From the NCBI GenBank assembly GCA_046594915.1, contig JBKJRC010000005.1:1-64000 (forward strand): a stretch of DNA of 64,000 nt. The letters are read 5' to 3'. Numbering within the stretch: position 1 is the stretch's first letter; every line of letters begins with the position of its first letter. The DNA is from Methylotenera_A sp046594915. Its GTDB lineage: Bacteria > Pseudomonadota > Gammaproteobacteria > Burkholderiales > Methylophilaceae. The notes under the pieces are model-generated. The model worked only from the letters and a program-made list of their open reading frames with translations, was not told the DNA's origin and did no database searches. This document shows positions 50,960 to 60,370 of this stretch, one piece after another. The translations under genes and the position numbers were made by a program.

Positions 50960-53212
50960 ATGCTTAATCACCACTTCAAACTAAAAGCCATTCCGGCAAT
51001 TGTTTCAATCGTACTGTTAATGTTATCGCTGCAAGTTCAGGCGGAAGATATTGCGGTTGACACAGTGGATGTCACGGGGATTTTGCCAGAAAAATTAGAG
51101 TCAGTTCCCGGCTCGTTTAATATTGTGGATGAAGCGGCCTTGATTGAGCGACACCCTTTTACGGTGCGAGAAGCACTTAACAATGTGCCAGGCATCAATA
51201 TTGTGGGCGAAGATGCGTTTGTTTTAGCGCCAAATATTGGTGTTCGTGGTTTAGACCCGCGCCGTACTTCACGCACACTTTTATTAGAAGACGGTATGCC
51301 ACTGTTTTTAGCGCCATATGGGGATCCATCAGCGCATTTCTCGACGCCACTGCAACGCGTACAGCGCATCGAAGTAGTGAAAGGTTCAGGCCAAATATTA
51401 TATGGCCCGCAAACCATTGGCGGCATGATTAACTTTGTAACCAAACCAGTGCCAACCAACGGCTTTGCTGGTAGCGTACAGGCCAGTGCGGGCAATAACG
51501 ATTTCACAGGTTTACACGCCAATATAGGCTACGGCGATGAGCGCGGCGGCATTATGCTAGATGCACTGCAAAACAAAGGTGATGGTATTCGCGATAACCA
51601 TGATTTTGATGTGCAAGAATATACGGTTAAAGGCCAACTTAATTTAACCGATCGGCAAAAATTAATCGCTAAAATTGGCTATTACGAAGAAGACTCTCAC
51701 ATCTCTGAAACTGGTTTGGGCGAAGTGGATTATGACCGCGATAAATTTCAAGCGCCTTCTGGCAATAATGACCGCTTTCAACATGCGCGCAAATCGGCGC
51801 AGTTACAACATATCTTTCAATTCGATAATACAACCAAGTTTTCGACGCAAGCTTATTATTCACATTCATTGCGTAGTTCGTTCCGTCAAACCGATGCGCC
51901 TGGTGGCTTTGATGAAGCGGATAACGCAACTGGCGTCACAGTTTTAGAGCGTTGCGATGTTAATCCTGATGCGCTAACTGAGGCGAACGCAGAGAATTGC
52001 GGTGGTCGCCATCGTCCGCGTAGCTACACGTATTACGGCATTGAGCCGCGTCTGGATTTTCAACATAGCTTATTCGGCCTGCAAAGTGATGCCGTAATTG
52101 GGTTTAGATGGCATAAAGAAGATATTACGCGTAAGCAATTTCGTGGTAACGATGCCAGAGCGCAAAGCTTGTCATTTTTAAAAGATAATATTGGTTTGGT
52201 CGATTCAGATTTCGCCTCTTTTCGCGAAGATATTCGCATTGATGTGGATGCGAAATCGTATTACGCGCAAAACACTCTTTATGCGGGCGATTGGTCATTA
52301 ACGCCTGGCATACGCGTTGAAGACATCAAAATTAGAACTGATATCAGACAAGCGGAAGGCCAAGCACAAAATAATGCTGAATCCAATTCTACCAACCGTC
52401 AAACGGAAGTGCTGCCAGGCTTTGGTGTGGCATGGAACGGCATTGCCAATACCACGCTATTTGCAGGCATGCATAAAGGCTTTGCGCCGCCACGTCCAGA
52501 CCGTGATTTAAATGTGCCAGAATGTAATGCCGACCAAATCAATTGCGCGATTGCTGTGAACACCAAACCAGAAACTAGCATCAACTGGGAAATTGGTGTG
52601 CGTTCCAGCTTTTACAAAGGTATCGGCTTTGAATCGACTTTGTTCCACACACAAGTTGAAGACGTAGTGATTAATGACGGCAATGGCAGCTTTATTAACG
52701 GCGGTGAATCGGCGCAAACCGGTTTAGAATTTGCTGGTCGTGTGGATTTTGGGTCGATTTACAACACACCGCATAATATTTACCTGCAAGGCTCATACAC
52801 CAATGTGTTTAAAGCTGAATTTACTAAAGATGGTGTAGATGCAGATGATGGCATTATTGCTGGTGATCGCTTACCGTATGCGCCACGCCATATTGCATCA
52901 TTTAGCGTTGGTTACCAGCATCCAGTTGGCTTGAATGCACGCGTTGGGGTTGATTATGTCAGCCGTCAACAAGCCGATGCTTTCACCCGCCTACTTGGCC
53001 CAACCGATGCTGCATTATCGGGTTTATCGGGTGATATTCCTGCGTATACCTTGCTCAATATGTCGGTTAACTTTAAACCTGTTGGCTCAAAAGCCAGCTA
53101 CTTTTTAAGTGGTTATAATTTGGCTGATAGAGAATATCTAGCCAGTCGAGTGGATGGCATGGCAGTTGGTCGTGGCCGTCAAGTCGTTGCAGGCGTTCGC
53201 TACGATTTCTAA
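50960..53212 (+). CDS. FecA-like TonB-dependent outer-membrane receptor
   Basis: The 750-residue protein has a signal peptide (about 1-28, ending VQAED), a TonB-box-like stretch VDTVDVTG, a plug domain (about 45-155; PGINIVGED, then IEVVKGSGQILYGPQTIGG) and a 22-strand barrel ending in RQVVAGVRYDF with the terminal Phe. It resembles the FecA/iron-siderophore subgroup. The usual FecA N-terminal signalling domain is absent, as are FecI/FecR genes, so it is probably not self-regulated through an ECF sigma factor. A candidate Fur box was sought in the 297-base upstream spacer but none was convincing. Confidence 0.88.
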   Translation: MLNHHFKLKAIPAIVSIVLLMLSLQVQAEDIAVDTVDVTGILPEKLESVPGSFNIVDEAALIERHPFTVREALNNVPGINIVGEDAFVLAPNIGVRGLDPRRTSRTLLLEDGMPLFLAPYGDPSAHFSTPLQRVQRIEVVKGSGQILYGPQTIGGMINFVTKPVPTNGFAGSVQASAGNNDFTGLHANIGYGDERGGIMLDALQNKGDGIRDNHDFDVQEYTVKGQLNLTDRQKLIAKIGYYEEDSHISETGLGEVDYDRDKFQAPSGNNDRFQHARKSAQLQHIFQFDNTTKFSTQAYYSHSLRSSFRQTDAPGGFDEADNATGVTVLERCDVNPDALTEANAENCGGRHRPRSYTYYGIEPRLDFQHSLFGLQSDAVIGFRWHKEDITRKQFRGNDARAQSLSFLKDNIGLVDSDFASFREDIRIDVDAKSYYAQNTLYAGDWSLTPGIRVEDIKIRTDIRQAEGQAQNNAESNSTNRQTEVLPGFGVAWNGIANTTLFAGMHKGFAPPRPDRDLNVPECNADQINCAIAVNTKPETSINWEIGVRSSFYKGIGFESTLFHTQVEDVVINDGNGSFINGGESAQTGLEFAGRVDFGSIYNTPHNIYLQGSYTNVFKAEFTKDGVDADDGIIAGDRLPYAPRHIASFSVGYQHPVGLNARVGVDYVSRQQADAFTRLLGPTDAALSGLSGDIPAYTLLNMSVNFKPVGSKASYFLSGYNLADREYLASRVDGMAVGRGRQVVAGVRYDF

Positions 53213-53233
53213 GCGTTAAAATACGCGCTGTTT

Positions 53234-53272
53234 AAAAGCAATTCACTTCGCAAGAGTAAATTGCTTTTTTTT
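53234..53272 (+). terminator. Intrinsic terminator of the receptor gene
   Basis: AAAAGCAATT (53234-53243) and AATTGCTTTT (53259-53268) pair, with extra pairing inside the loop (ACT/AGT), and a long T run follows. Confidence 0.85.
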
Positions 53273-53357
53273 ATTATCAGCGACCGTAAGCAAGTCGGAT
53301 TAATCCGGCGTTTTAATCGTGTTATGGTTTAAACTTAATCTAGATTAAAATGGCGCC

Positions 53358-54221
53358 ATGCAAATAATTGACTCAAAAAAAGTGTTAAGTATCGCGCTTA
53401 AAAACCGCAGTAATATCGGTTTTGTACCGACCATGGGCAATTTACATGCAGGCCATCTGCATTTAGTTAAACTCGCCAAACAACATGCAGACTGCGTGGT
53501 TGTCAGCATTTTTGTTAACCCGCTACAATTTGGCGCAAAGGAAGATTTAAGCAACTACCCGCGCACGCTGGTAAGCGATTGCGAAAAACTGGAAGCTGCG
53601 GGCTGCGATATTGTGTTTACGCCAACCATCGCCGAAATGTACCCGCAAATGACTGAAACCGCATCTGGCGCCATTAACCTGCACCAAAGCATGTTAATTC
53701 AGTTGCCCGCAATTGCCAACGTGTTATGTGGCGTAAGCCGCCCTGGGCATTTTGCTGGCGTTGCGACGGTTGTCGCCAAACTATTTAATATCGTGTCACC
53801 ACAAATTGCAGTATTCGGACAAAAAGATTTTCAACAACTTTTTATTATTCGCGAGCTAGTTAAACAGTTTAATTATCCGATTCAGATTATGGCAGGCGAA
53901 ACCGTGCGCGAAGCAAGCGGCCTTGCTTTAAGCTCACGCAACGGCTATTTGTCCGATGCTCAAAAACAGCAGGCAGCGCAACTTAATCAAGCGTTACAGT
54001 CAATCGCGACGCAAATTAAAACTAAAAACCTTGCGTTTATCGCGCTGGAAAATACTGCCGAAGCTCAACTAAACGCACTGGGCTGGCAAGTCGATTATAT
54101 TGCGGTGCGCTCTGCATTAACCCTTTTACCGGCAATTGAAAGCGACCAGCATTTGGTGATTCTGGGTGCGGCAAAAATAGGCAATACACGTTTGATCGAT
54201 AATATCGAACTAATACTGTAA
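53358..54221 (+). CDS. panC: Pantothenate synthetase
   Basis: The 287-residue ligase has FVPTMGNLHAGHLHLV (HIGH-like motif), FVNPLQFG, FGQKDFQQL and the KMSKS-like LSSRNGYLS. It joins pantoate and beta-alanine. It precedes panD by 87 bases, with a separate promoter for panD in between. Confidence 0.96.
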   Translation: MQIIDSKKVLSIALKNRSNIGFVPTMGNLHAGHLHLVKLAKQHADCVVVSIFVNPLQFGAKEDLSNYPRTLVSDCEKLEAAGCDIVFTPTIAEMYPQMTETASGAINLHQSMLIQLPAIANVLCGVSRPGHFAGVATVVAKLFNIVSPQIAVFGQKDFQQLFIIRELVKQFNYPIQIMAGETVREASGLALSSRNGYLSDAQKQQAAQLNQALQSIATQIKTKNLAFIALENTAEAQLNALGWQVDYIAVRSALTLLPAIESDQHLVILGAAKIGNTRLIDNIELIL

Positions 54222-54250
54222 ATATTAAGGCGGCAAAACTACAAACATTT

Positions 54251-54279
54251 TTGCGATAAGTGTTTGAAAAGACTATAAT
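54251..54279 (+). promoter_or_regulatory. Sigma-70 promoter for panD-rsfS
   Basis: TTGCGA (54251-54256) and TATAAT (54274-54279) are separated by exactly 17 bases, a near-consensus housekeeping promoter. The predicted start of transcription lies about 20-25 bases before the panD ATG. Confidence 0.75.
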
Positions 54280-54308
54280 ACGCGTCCATTTTGGAGAAAC
54301 AGCCATCC

Positions 54309-54689
54309 ATGCAAAGAACCATGCTTAAATCAAAATTGCATCGTGTACATGTGACGCATAGCGAGTTGCATTATGAAGGCAGTTGTGCGATTGACGAAGC
54401 GTTGCTTGAAGCCGCCAATATTAGTGAATACGAGCAAATTAACATTTACAACGTAACTAATGGTGAACGTTTTATCACTTATGCGATTCGTGCACAACGG
54501 CATTCTGGCATTATTTCGGTCAACGGCGCTGCGGCACATAAAGCGCATCCAAAAGATATTATTATCATTGCCAGCTACGCGCATTACACCGCCATTGAGC
54601 TGCAAAATTACGCTCCGCAATTGGTGTATGTAGATACCAATAATGCTATTTCAAATCAAACAAACGCAATACCTGCACAGGCGGCATAA
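54309..54689 (+). CDS. panD: Aspartate 1-decarboxylase
   Basis: The 126-residue pyruvoyl enzyme has HYEGSCAID, with self-cleavage between Gly24 and Ser25. It makes beta-alanine for pantothenate. I use the ATG at 54309, which gives the family N-terminus MQRTMLKSKLHR. Its TAA stop overlaps the rsfS ATG by one base. Confidence 0.95.
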   Translation: MQRTMLKSKLHRVHVTHSELHYEGSCAIDEALLEAANISEYEQINIYNVTNGERFITYAIRAQRHSGIISVNGAAAHKAHPKDIIIIASYAHYTAIELQNYAPQLVYVDTNNAISNQTNAIPAQAA

Positions 54690-55078
54690 TGACAAAAGAC
54701 ACAGAAGCAAGCGACCTTGATACGAGTTACTTGGAAGGTATGAAGCTTGCTGTAATTGACGCACTCGAAGATATTAAAGGTTTTGATATTACCGTGATGG
54801 ACGTGCGCAAACTCACCAATATGACCAGTTATATGATTGTTGCCAGCGCAACATCCAGTCGTCAAGCCAAAGCCATGGGCGACAATGTGCGCGAAAAAAT
54901 CAAAGAAAAAGGCTATACCATTCGCGGTACAGAAGGCGAAAAAGAAGGCGAATGGGTTTTGGTCGATTTAAACGATATCGTGGTGCATATTATGGTGCCA
55001 ACCACACGCGCCTATTATAATTTAGAACAACTGTGGGGCGATGCCGAGGCGCGTCGCGGTCACATCAAAACCGCTTAA
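54689..55078 (+). CDS. rsfS: Ribosome silencing factor
   Basis: The 129-residue protein of the Iojap/RsfS family has LEDIKGFDITVMDVRKLTNMTSYMIVASATSSRQ and GEWVLVDLNDIVVHIM. It binds ribosomal protein uL14 and blocks subunit joining under starvation. Usually nadD precedes rsfS; here panD does, with overlapping stop and start codons. rlmH follows, as usual. Confidence 0.95.
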   Translation: MTKDTEASDLDTSYLEGMKLAVIDALEDIKGFDITVMDVRKLTNMTSYMIVASATSSRQAKAMGDNVREKIKEKGYTIRGTEGEKEGEWVLVDLNDIVVHIMVPTTRAYYNLEQLWGDAEARRGHIKTA

Positions 55079-55139
55079 TTCTTTACAAACGATTTAATTC
55101 CAACATAAATTAACCGTTAAAAGTGGTTAACTTAACGCC

Positions 55140-55616
55140 TTGAAATTGCGCATTATTTCGGTTGGTCACAAAATGCCAGGCTGGGTTGAGGCAGCTTGTA
55201 GCGAATACACCAAACGTATGCCGCGCGAAGTGATGGTTGAAATTATTGACATCAAACCCGAAAAACGCGCCGCGGGTAATAACACAGAAAATATCCAACT
55301 GATTGAATCTAAAAGAATTCTGGAATCAGTTGGACGCGACTATCTGATTGCAATGGATGAACGCGGTAACGAAGTGACTACTTTGCAGCTGGCAGAAAAA
55401 TTTGCTACTTGGCTGGCTGGCAGCACTGGTGGCAGAGATATTGCGCTGGTTATCGGGGGCGCAGATGGTTTGCACATTTCTATTAAACAAAAAGCCGATT
55501 GGTTGTGGAGTCTATCTAAACTCACACTTCCGCATGGCATGGCGCGCATCATGCTGGCTGAGCAACTATACCGCGCACATTCCGTCATTCAAAATCATCC
55601 GTATCACCGCGAATAA
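55140..55616 (+). CDS. rlmH: 23S rRNA pseudouridine-1915 N3-methyltransferase
   Basis: The 158-residue SPOUT enzyme starts with TTG (family start MKLRIISVGHKMP) and has the SAM-binding LVIGGADGLH and KLTLPHGMARIMLAEQLYRA. It methylates helix 69 of 23S rRNA. Confidence 0.95.
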   Translation: MKLRIISVGHKMPGWVEAACSEYTKRMPREVMVEIIDIKPEKRAAGNNTENIQLIESKRILESVGRDYLIAMDERGNEVTTLQLAEKFATWLAGSTGGRDIALVIGGADGLHISIKQKADWLWSLSKLTLPHGMARIMLAEQLYRAHSVIQNHPYHRE

Positions 55617-55710
55617 ACGCCATACACTTTCTAGCATAATATATGCATTATCTGCTTAAAAGCATTTAGACGCGTTAATTTATGTCTAAAATGTCCCAAA
55701 ACTAGGATTA

Positions 55711-55731
55711 ACGACTTTTTTAGTCGTCTTT
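55711..55731 (+). terminator. Weak hairpin downstream of rlmH
   Basis: ACGACT and AGTCGT form a 6-base stem with a T-rich loop, followed by CTTTATT. It is plausible as a weak terminator within the 224-base rlmH-photolyase spacer, which otherwise shows nothing. Confidence 0.4.
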
Positions 55732-55840
55732 ATTGAAACTCAATTTTAAGATACACGTGGCCTCAATTTAAATTTACTAAGCTCTCCATTACACTTAAGG
55801 TTTTGTTAAACTAGACAGCCCATTATCTGTCTTGTATTGC

Positions 55841-57319
55841 ATGGCTCATATTAAATCGCTTGTTTGCATAAAATCTTTAGTATGGTTCAGGCGGGATTTG
55901 CGCGATTTTGATCATGCCGCGCTGTACCATGCACTGAAATCATCACAGCAAGTCTTTTGTGTATTTGTGTTCGATACCGAAATTTTAGAGCTTTTAACCA
56001 ACAAAGCCGATAGACGGGTTGAGTTTATTTGGGAAAGCGTTAAAGAATTAAAAGCCGCTTTGCAAAAAAATGGTGGCGATTTAATGGTTAAGTATGGCGT
56101 GGCAAATGCAATTATTCCTAAACTTGCGGCCGAATTACAAGTAAATGCCGTTTTCACCAATCGTGATTATGAGCCAAGCGCGGTAAAACGCGATGCGGAT
56201 GTGGCAGCCGATTTAGCCAAAAATAATATTGAATTTCACGATTTTAAAGACCAAGTTATTTTTGAAAAAGATGAAATATTAAGCCTAAGCAATAAACCTT
56301 ATTCCGTATTTTCACCTTACCGCAACGCGGCACTCAAAAAATTAGAAGACTTTTATTTAAAACCTTATCCGGTTGATGCGTATATTCAGCATTTAGCCAA
56401 ACTGCCTGCCAGTGAATTAATCAGTTTAAACGCCATGGGTTTTGTGCGGACTAATTTAGGCGATATGCGTCTGCCTACTGGCATGAGCGGCGGCGCAAAA
56501 CTGTTTGAAGATTTTGAAACGCGCATGCATCAATATAAAGAGGCGCGCAATTTTCCGGCGATAAAAGGCGTTTCGTATCTTTCTGTGCATTTACGTTTTG
56601 GTACTGTATCGATTCGTCACTTAGCGCGTACTGCTAAAAATATGGCCAATGCAGGCGCTGATAGCTGGTTAAACGAGTTGATTTGGCGCGATTTTTACTT
56701 TCAGATTTTATATCACAATCCACAAGTGGCTTCTGGTAAATCGTTTAAGCCAGAATATGAACATCTGCCATTTCCAAACGATAAAAATTTGTTCGCAGCA
56801 TGGTGTGAAGGCAAAACGGGTTATCCATTAGTGGACGCTGCGATGCGCCAAATTAACAGCACAGGCTTTATGCATAATCGATTGCGCATGGTGGTAGCGA
56901 GTTTTTTGGTAAAAGATTTACTCATTGACTGGCGTTGGGGTGAGCGCTACTTTGCTGAACACTTAATCGACTTTGATTTTTCGGCAAATAATGGTGGCTG
57001 GCAGTGGGCAGCAAGCACTGGCTGCGATGCGCAACCGTGGTTTCGTATTTTTAATCCGGTTACGCAAAGTGAAAAATTTGATGCCAGCGGTAAGTTTATC
57101 CGCAAATACGTGACCGAATTAAGCCGATGTAATGACAAGGAAATACACGCACCGTGGCTAATTCCGTCACATCGGCAAGCTGAAATCAACGTGATTATCG
57201 GTAAAGATTATCCCGTCCCTGTCGTCGACCATAGCACACAGCGAGCACTGGCCTTGAGTTTATATAAAAATAACGACTTTAATCCAGTTGAGAACACGAT
57301 TAAAGATATTGAGGCATAG
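55841..57319 (+). CDS. phrB: Deoxyribodipyrimidine photolyase
   Basis: The 492-residue class I photolyase has an N-terminal antenna-binding domain (LVWFRRDLRDFDHAAL) and a C-terminal FAD domain (about 215-480) with WLNELIWRDFYFQIL, TGYPLVDAAMRQ, MHNRLRMVVASFL and the WAASTGCDAQPWFRIFNP signature. It repairs UV-induced pyrimidine dimers with light. I use ATG 55841; an in-frame TTG lies nine bases earlier. Confidence 0.95.
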   Translation: MAHIKSLVCIKSLVWFRRDLRDFDHAALYHALKSSQQVFCVFVFDTEILELLTNKADRRVEFIWESVKELKAALQKNGGDLMVKYGVANAIIPKLAAELQVNAVFTNRDYEPSAVKRDADVAADLAKNNIEFHDFKDQVIFEKDEILSLSNKPYSVFSPYRNAALKKLEDFYLKPYPVDAYIQHLAKLPASELISLNAMGFVRTNLGDMRLPTGMSGGAKLFEDFETRMHQYKEARNFPAIKGVSYLSVHLRFGTVSIRHLARTAKNMANAGADSWLNELIWRDFYFQILYHNPQVASGKSFKPEYEHLPFPNDKNLFAAWCEGKTGYPLVDAAMRQINSTGFMHNRLRMVVASFLVKDLLIDWRWGERYFAEHLIDFDFSANNGGWQWAASTGCDAQPWFRIFNPVTQSEKFDASGKFIRKYVTELSRCNDKEIHAPWLIPSHRQAEINVIIGKDYPVPVVDHSTQRALALSLYKNNDFNPVENTIKDIEA

Positions 57320-57513
57320 TTATTGCTTAGTGTTAGCAGAACTATTTTCAACATAAACGTTGTATTTACGCAACATAGTTAACCATATAAATTATTGAAA
57401 ATTTTATCAGTAGACAACACCAACGCGGTCGGTGATAATATTGATGTAGGATTCGGTAGAAATATGTACTAAAAACAATGAACAAAGCCAATAATATTAA
57501 GCGAATATAAATA

Positions 57514-58260
57514 ATGCATTCAAAATTCATCACATTTTTTCTGAGCTGCTTGCTGGCAATACTAGCAACAGGATGTGCGACAGCCAACAAAGACCCGCTC
57601 GAGGGCATTAATCGAGGTGTTTACAAGTTTAATGATGTGGCCGATAAAGTGATCATAAAACCTGTTGCGACCGCTTATAAAAAAGTAGCGCCAACACCAG
57701 TAAGAAAAGGATTTAACAATTTCTTTAATAATTTAGGCTCTATTACTACCGTATTAAATGATTTATTACAGTTAAAATTTGCCCATGCGTTTACAGATGC
57801 TGGCCGCTTTGTTATTAATACTACATTTGGCTTGGCTGGATTTATTGATGTCGCGGGTATGGATAAAATCCCTAATCGTAAAGAAGATTTTGGTCAGACT
57901 TTAGGTTATTGGGGTGTTGGTAATGGTGCCTATTTGGTGTTACCTCTGCTGGGTCCAAGTAGCCTACGCGACACTGCTGGCTTAGCGTTTGATACGATGA
58001 CCACAGATCCAATTACGTATACGCATAATATCGGTGAAATTAGATTGCACAATCAGTTACGTGCCGCACAATTTATCGACAAACGCACAGAGTTGCTGGA
58101 TGCGAAAGACCTTGTTGATGATGCGTCACTTGATCCGTATGCATTTACACGCGATGCTTATTTACAAAGACGCCAAAGCCTTATTGCAGACGGTGCGCTG
58201 ACTACTAGCAATGCATCGGACGGCGACTTTGAGTTTGCAGATGAAGATAAAGTACAGTAA
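57514..58260 (+). CDS. mlaA: MlaA (VacJ) outer-membrane lipoprotein
   Basis: The 248-residue lipoprotein has lipobox ATGC (Cys21), NKDPLEGINRGVYKFNDVAD and RKEDFGQTLGYWGVGNGAYLVLPLLGPSSLRD, the MlaA signature. It removes misplaced phospholipids from the outer leaflet in the Mla pathway. The mlaBCDEF genes are not adjacent. A shared terminator follows. Confidence 0.95.
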   Translation: MHSKFITFFLSCLLAILATGCATANKDPLEGINRGVYKFNDVADKVIIKPVATAYKKVAPTPVRKGFNNFFNNLGSITTVLNDLLQLKFAHAFTDAGRFVINTTFGLAGFIDVAGMDKIPNRKEDFGQTLGYWGVGNGAYLVLPLLGPSSLRDTAGLAFDTMTTDPITYTHNIGEIRLHNQLRAAQFIDKRTELLDAKDLVDDASLDPYAFTRDAYLQRRQSLIADGALTTSNASDGDFEFADEDKVQ

Positions 58261-58292
58261 CTTTAATTATTCGCTCGCAAGTGATGCATAAC

Positions 58293-58322
58293 AAAAAGCC
58301 CTTTTAACCAAAGGGCTTTTTT
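58293..58322. terminator. Bidirectional terminator between mlaA and pmbA
   Basis: AAAAAGCCCTTT and AAAGGGCTTTTT pair in a 12-base stem with a 5-base loop and A/T runs on both sides, between convergent genes. Confidence 0.92.
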
Positions 58323-58355
58323 AATTGAAGCGTTTTTTGTTTACCGTCGCAAACA

Positions 58356-59705
58356 TTAATCGCTTGAATCCCCTGTCGCTACCGTCATCTGTTCAATCAA
58401 AATAGAGCCTGTTAGTTTTGAGCTGTTTTTAATCACATCCGTACCAATTGCAGTAATTTGATTTAGCATATCTTGCATATTTCCTGCGATGGTAATTTCT
58501 TCCACAGGATACGCAATCACGCCATTTTCCACCCAAAACCCTGCGGCACCACGTGAGTAATCACCTGTGACCATATTCAAACCATGTCCTAACACTTCTG
58601 TCACCAACAGGCCTGTGCCCATTAATTGTAATAATTCAGCAAAATTCTGGCCGGTAGACTGCACTATCAAATTATGGCTGCCACCGGCATTACCTGTGGT
58701 TTGCATGCCTAGTTTACGCGCAGAATAACTGGATAATACATAACCCTGTAAGATGCCGTTTTGGACTAATTGACGCGCATTTGTTGCAACACCTTCACTA
58801 TCAAAAGTGCTGCTGGCAACACCTTTTTTAATATGCGGATTTTCACGAATATTTAAGCAAGGCGCGGCGATTTTTTTGCCTAAACTATCCAGCAAAAAAG
58901 ACGATTTTCGATACAAACTACCACCAGAAATCGCACCAATCAATGATGAAATAAGGCCTGAAGCCAATGGCGCTTCAAATAAAACAGGGTATTGCCCAGT
59001 TTGCATCGTTCGAGCGCCTAAGCGCCTAATGGTGCGCTGACCAGCCAGATTACCCACATACTGCGCAGTATCCATGTCTTTAAAGTCACGCGCGCTGGTG
59101 TACCAATAATCGCGTTGCATATTGCCGTTATCTTCTGCAATGACCGAACAGCTTATGCTGTGGCGGGTGCTGGCATAACCGCCTACAAAACCATGGCTAT
59201 TGGCATAAGCAAAGATGCTTTCTGAATGCGAAACGCCTGCGCCTTCAGAATTGGTGATGCGCTTTTTATCTACGTCGATTGCGGAAACTTCGCAAGTTTT
59301 TGCAATCTCAATTGCTTCGTCCACACTTAATTGCCAAGGATGATACAAATCTAAATCCAGCATTTCAGTTGCCATTAAACCGGCATCTGCCAAGCCACAA
59401 AACGCATCTTTCGCAGTGTATTTGGCAATGTTACACGCAGCTTCAACGCTGTCTTTTAACGCTTGCGGGCTTAAATCAGAGCTGCTGGCGTGGCCTTTTT
59501 GCTGACCAAAATAAACGGTGACTGAAATGCCTTTATCGCGGTTATATTCAATATTTTCAGTCTCGCCCAAGCGCACCGATACATTTTGTCCTGTGCCAAA
59601 ACTTACTTCTGTTTCGGCAGAACTTGCGCCAGCCACTTTGGTTAATTTGAGTACATCTTGCGTGATTTGTTTTAGGTGCGATAAATCGATAATTGCAGAG
59701 TCCAT
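58356..59705 (-). CDS. pmbA: PmbA/TldE metalloprotease subunit
   Basis: The 449-residue protein matches the TldE/PmbA family: VSVRLGETENIEYNRDKGISVTVYF in the N-terminal half and LLVTEVLGHGLNMVTGDYSRGAAGFWVENG in the C-terminal half. With TldD it forms a protease that matures peptides such as microcins and degrades CcdA. tldD is not in the window. It is divergent from the darP gene. Confidence 0.95.
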   Translation of the reverse strand: MDSAIIDLSHLKQITQDVLKLTKVAGASSAETEVSFGTGQNVSVRLGETENIEYNRDKGISVTVYFGQQKGHASSSDLSPQALKDSVEAACNIAKYTAKDAFCGLADAGLMATEMLDLDLYHPWQLSVDEAIEIAKTCEVSAIDVDKKRITNSEGAGVSHSESIFAYANSHGFVGGYASTRHSISCSVIAEDNGNMQRDYWYTSARDFKDMDTAQYVGNLAGQRTIRRLGARTMQTGQYPVLFEAPLASGLISSLIGAISGGSLYRKSSFLLDSLGKKIAAPCLNIRENPHIKKGVASSTFDSEGVATNARQLVQNGILQGYVLSSYSARKLGMQTTGNAGGSHNLIVQSTGQNFAELLQLMGTGLLVTEVLGHGLNMVTGDYSRGAAGFWVENGVIAYPVEEITIAGNMQDMLNQITAIGTDVIKNSSKLTGSILIEQMTVATGDSSD

Positions 59706-59785
59706 GATTGGGTTTGATTAATTCAAATGACGAAAACTGTTATCATACCGTAGCTAACAACAAAGCCACTAGAAACCAACATATC

Positions 59786-60331
59786 GTGACCGAAAAAAAC
59801 TATTCAATAGACGCAGACGCTGATTTACCGATTAGCAAAACTAAATTAAAAGCGGAAGCGGATGCCCAGCAAGCCATTGGTAAAAAGTTAATCGATTTAT
59901 CCAAAGAGAAATTGATTAAACTTAATTTGCCAGAAACCTTATTTGAAGCAGTGATAGAAGCAAAACGCCTAACCGCAAACGGCGCTTTGCGCAGGCAACT
60001 GCAATATTTAGGCCGATTAATGCGCGATGTGGATAACGCGCCGATTATTGAGCAATTACAGGCTTGGGAAGGCAAAAATGTGCAGGAAAATGCCCGCTTT
60101 CATACTATGGAACGCTGGCGCAGTCGTTTAATTGCAGAGCCAAATGCGTTGCAGGAGTTTTATAGCAGATTTCCCTCTGCCGATATTCAGCAATTGCGCA
60201 CGTTAATTAGAAACGCACAACGTGAAGAAGCGGCGCAAAAACCGCCCAAAAGTAGCCGTGAGTTATTTAAATTAATCCGCGAGTTGTCAGAAAACTCAAC
60301 GACAGATGATGTGGATGATATTGCAGATTGA
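59786..60331 (+). CDS. darP: Ribosome-associated protein DarP (YjgA)
   Basis: The 181-residue protein has the DUF615/YjgA features PISKTKLKAEADAQQAIGKKL and LRRQLQYLGRLMRD. It assists 50S assembly. I choose the GTG at 59786 because it gives the usual family N-terminus; the frame stays open upstream to 59708, which would overlap the pmbA promoter region. pmbA and yjgA are divergent neighbours in many proteobacteria. Confidence 0.9.
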   Translation: MTEKNYSIDADADLPISKTKLKAEADAQQAIGKKLIDLSKEKLIKLNLPETLFEAVIEAKRLTANGALRRQLQYLGRLMRDVDNAPIIEQLQAWEGKNVQENARFHTMERWRSRLIAEPNALQEFYSRFPSADIQQLRTLIRNAQREEAAQKPPKSSRELFKLIRELSENSTTDDVDDIAD

Positions 60332-60370
60332 ACATTGGTTATAAGATTGATTTTAAAGTAAGGATTTAGT

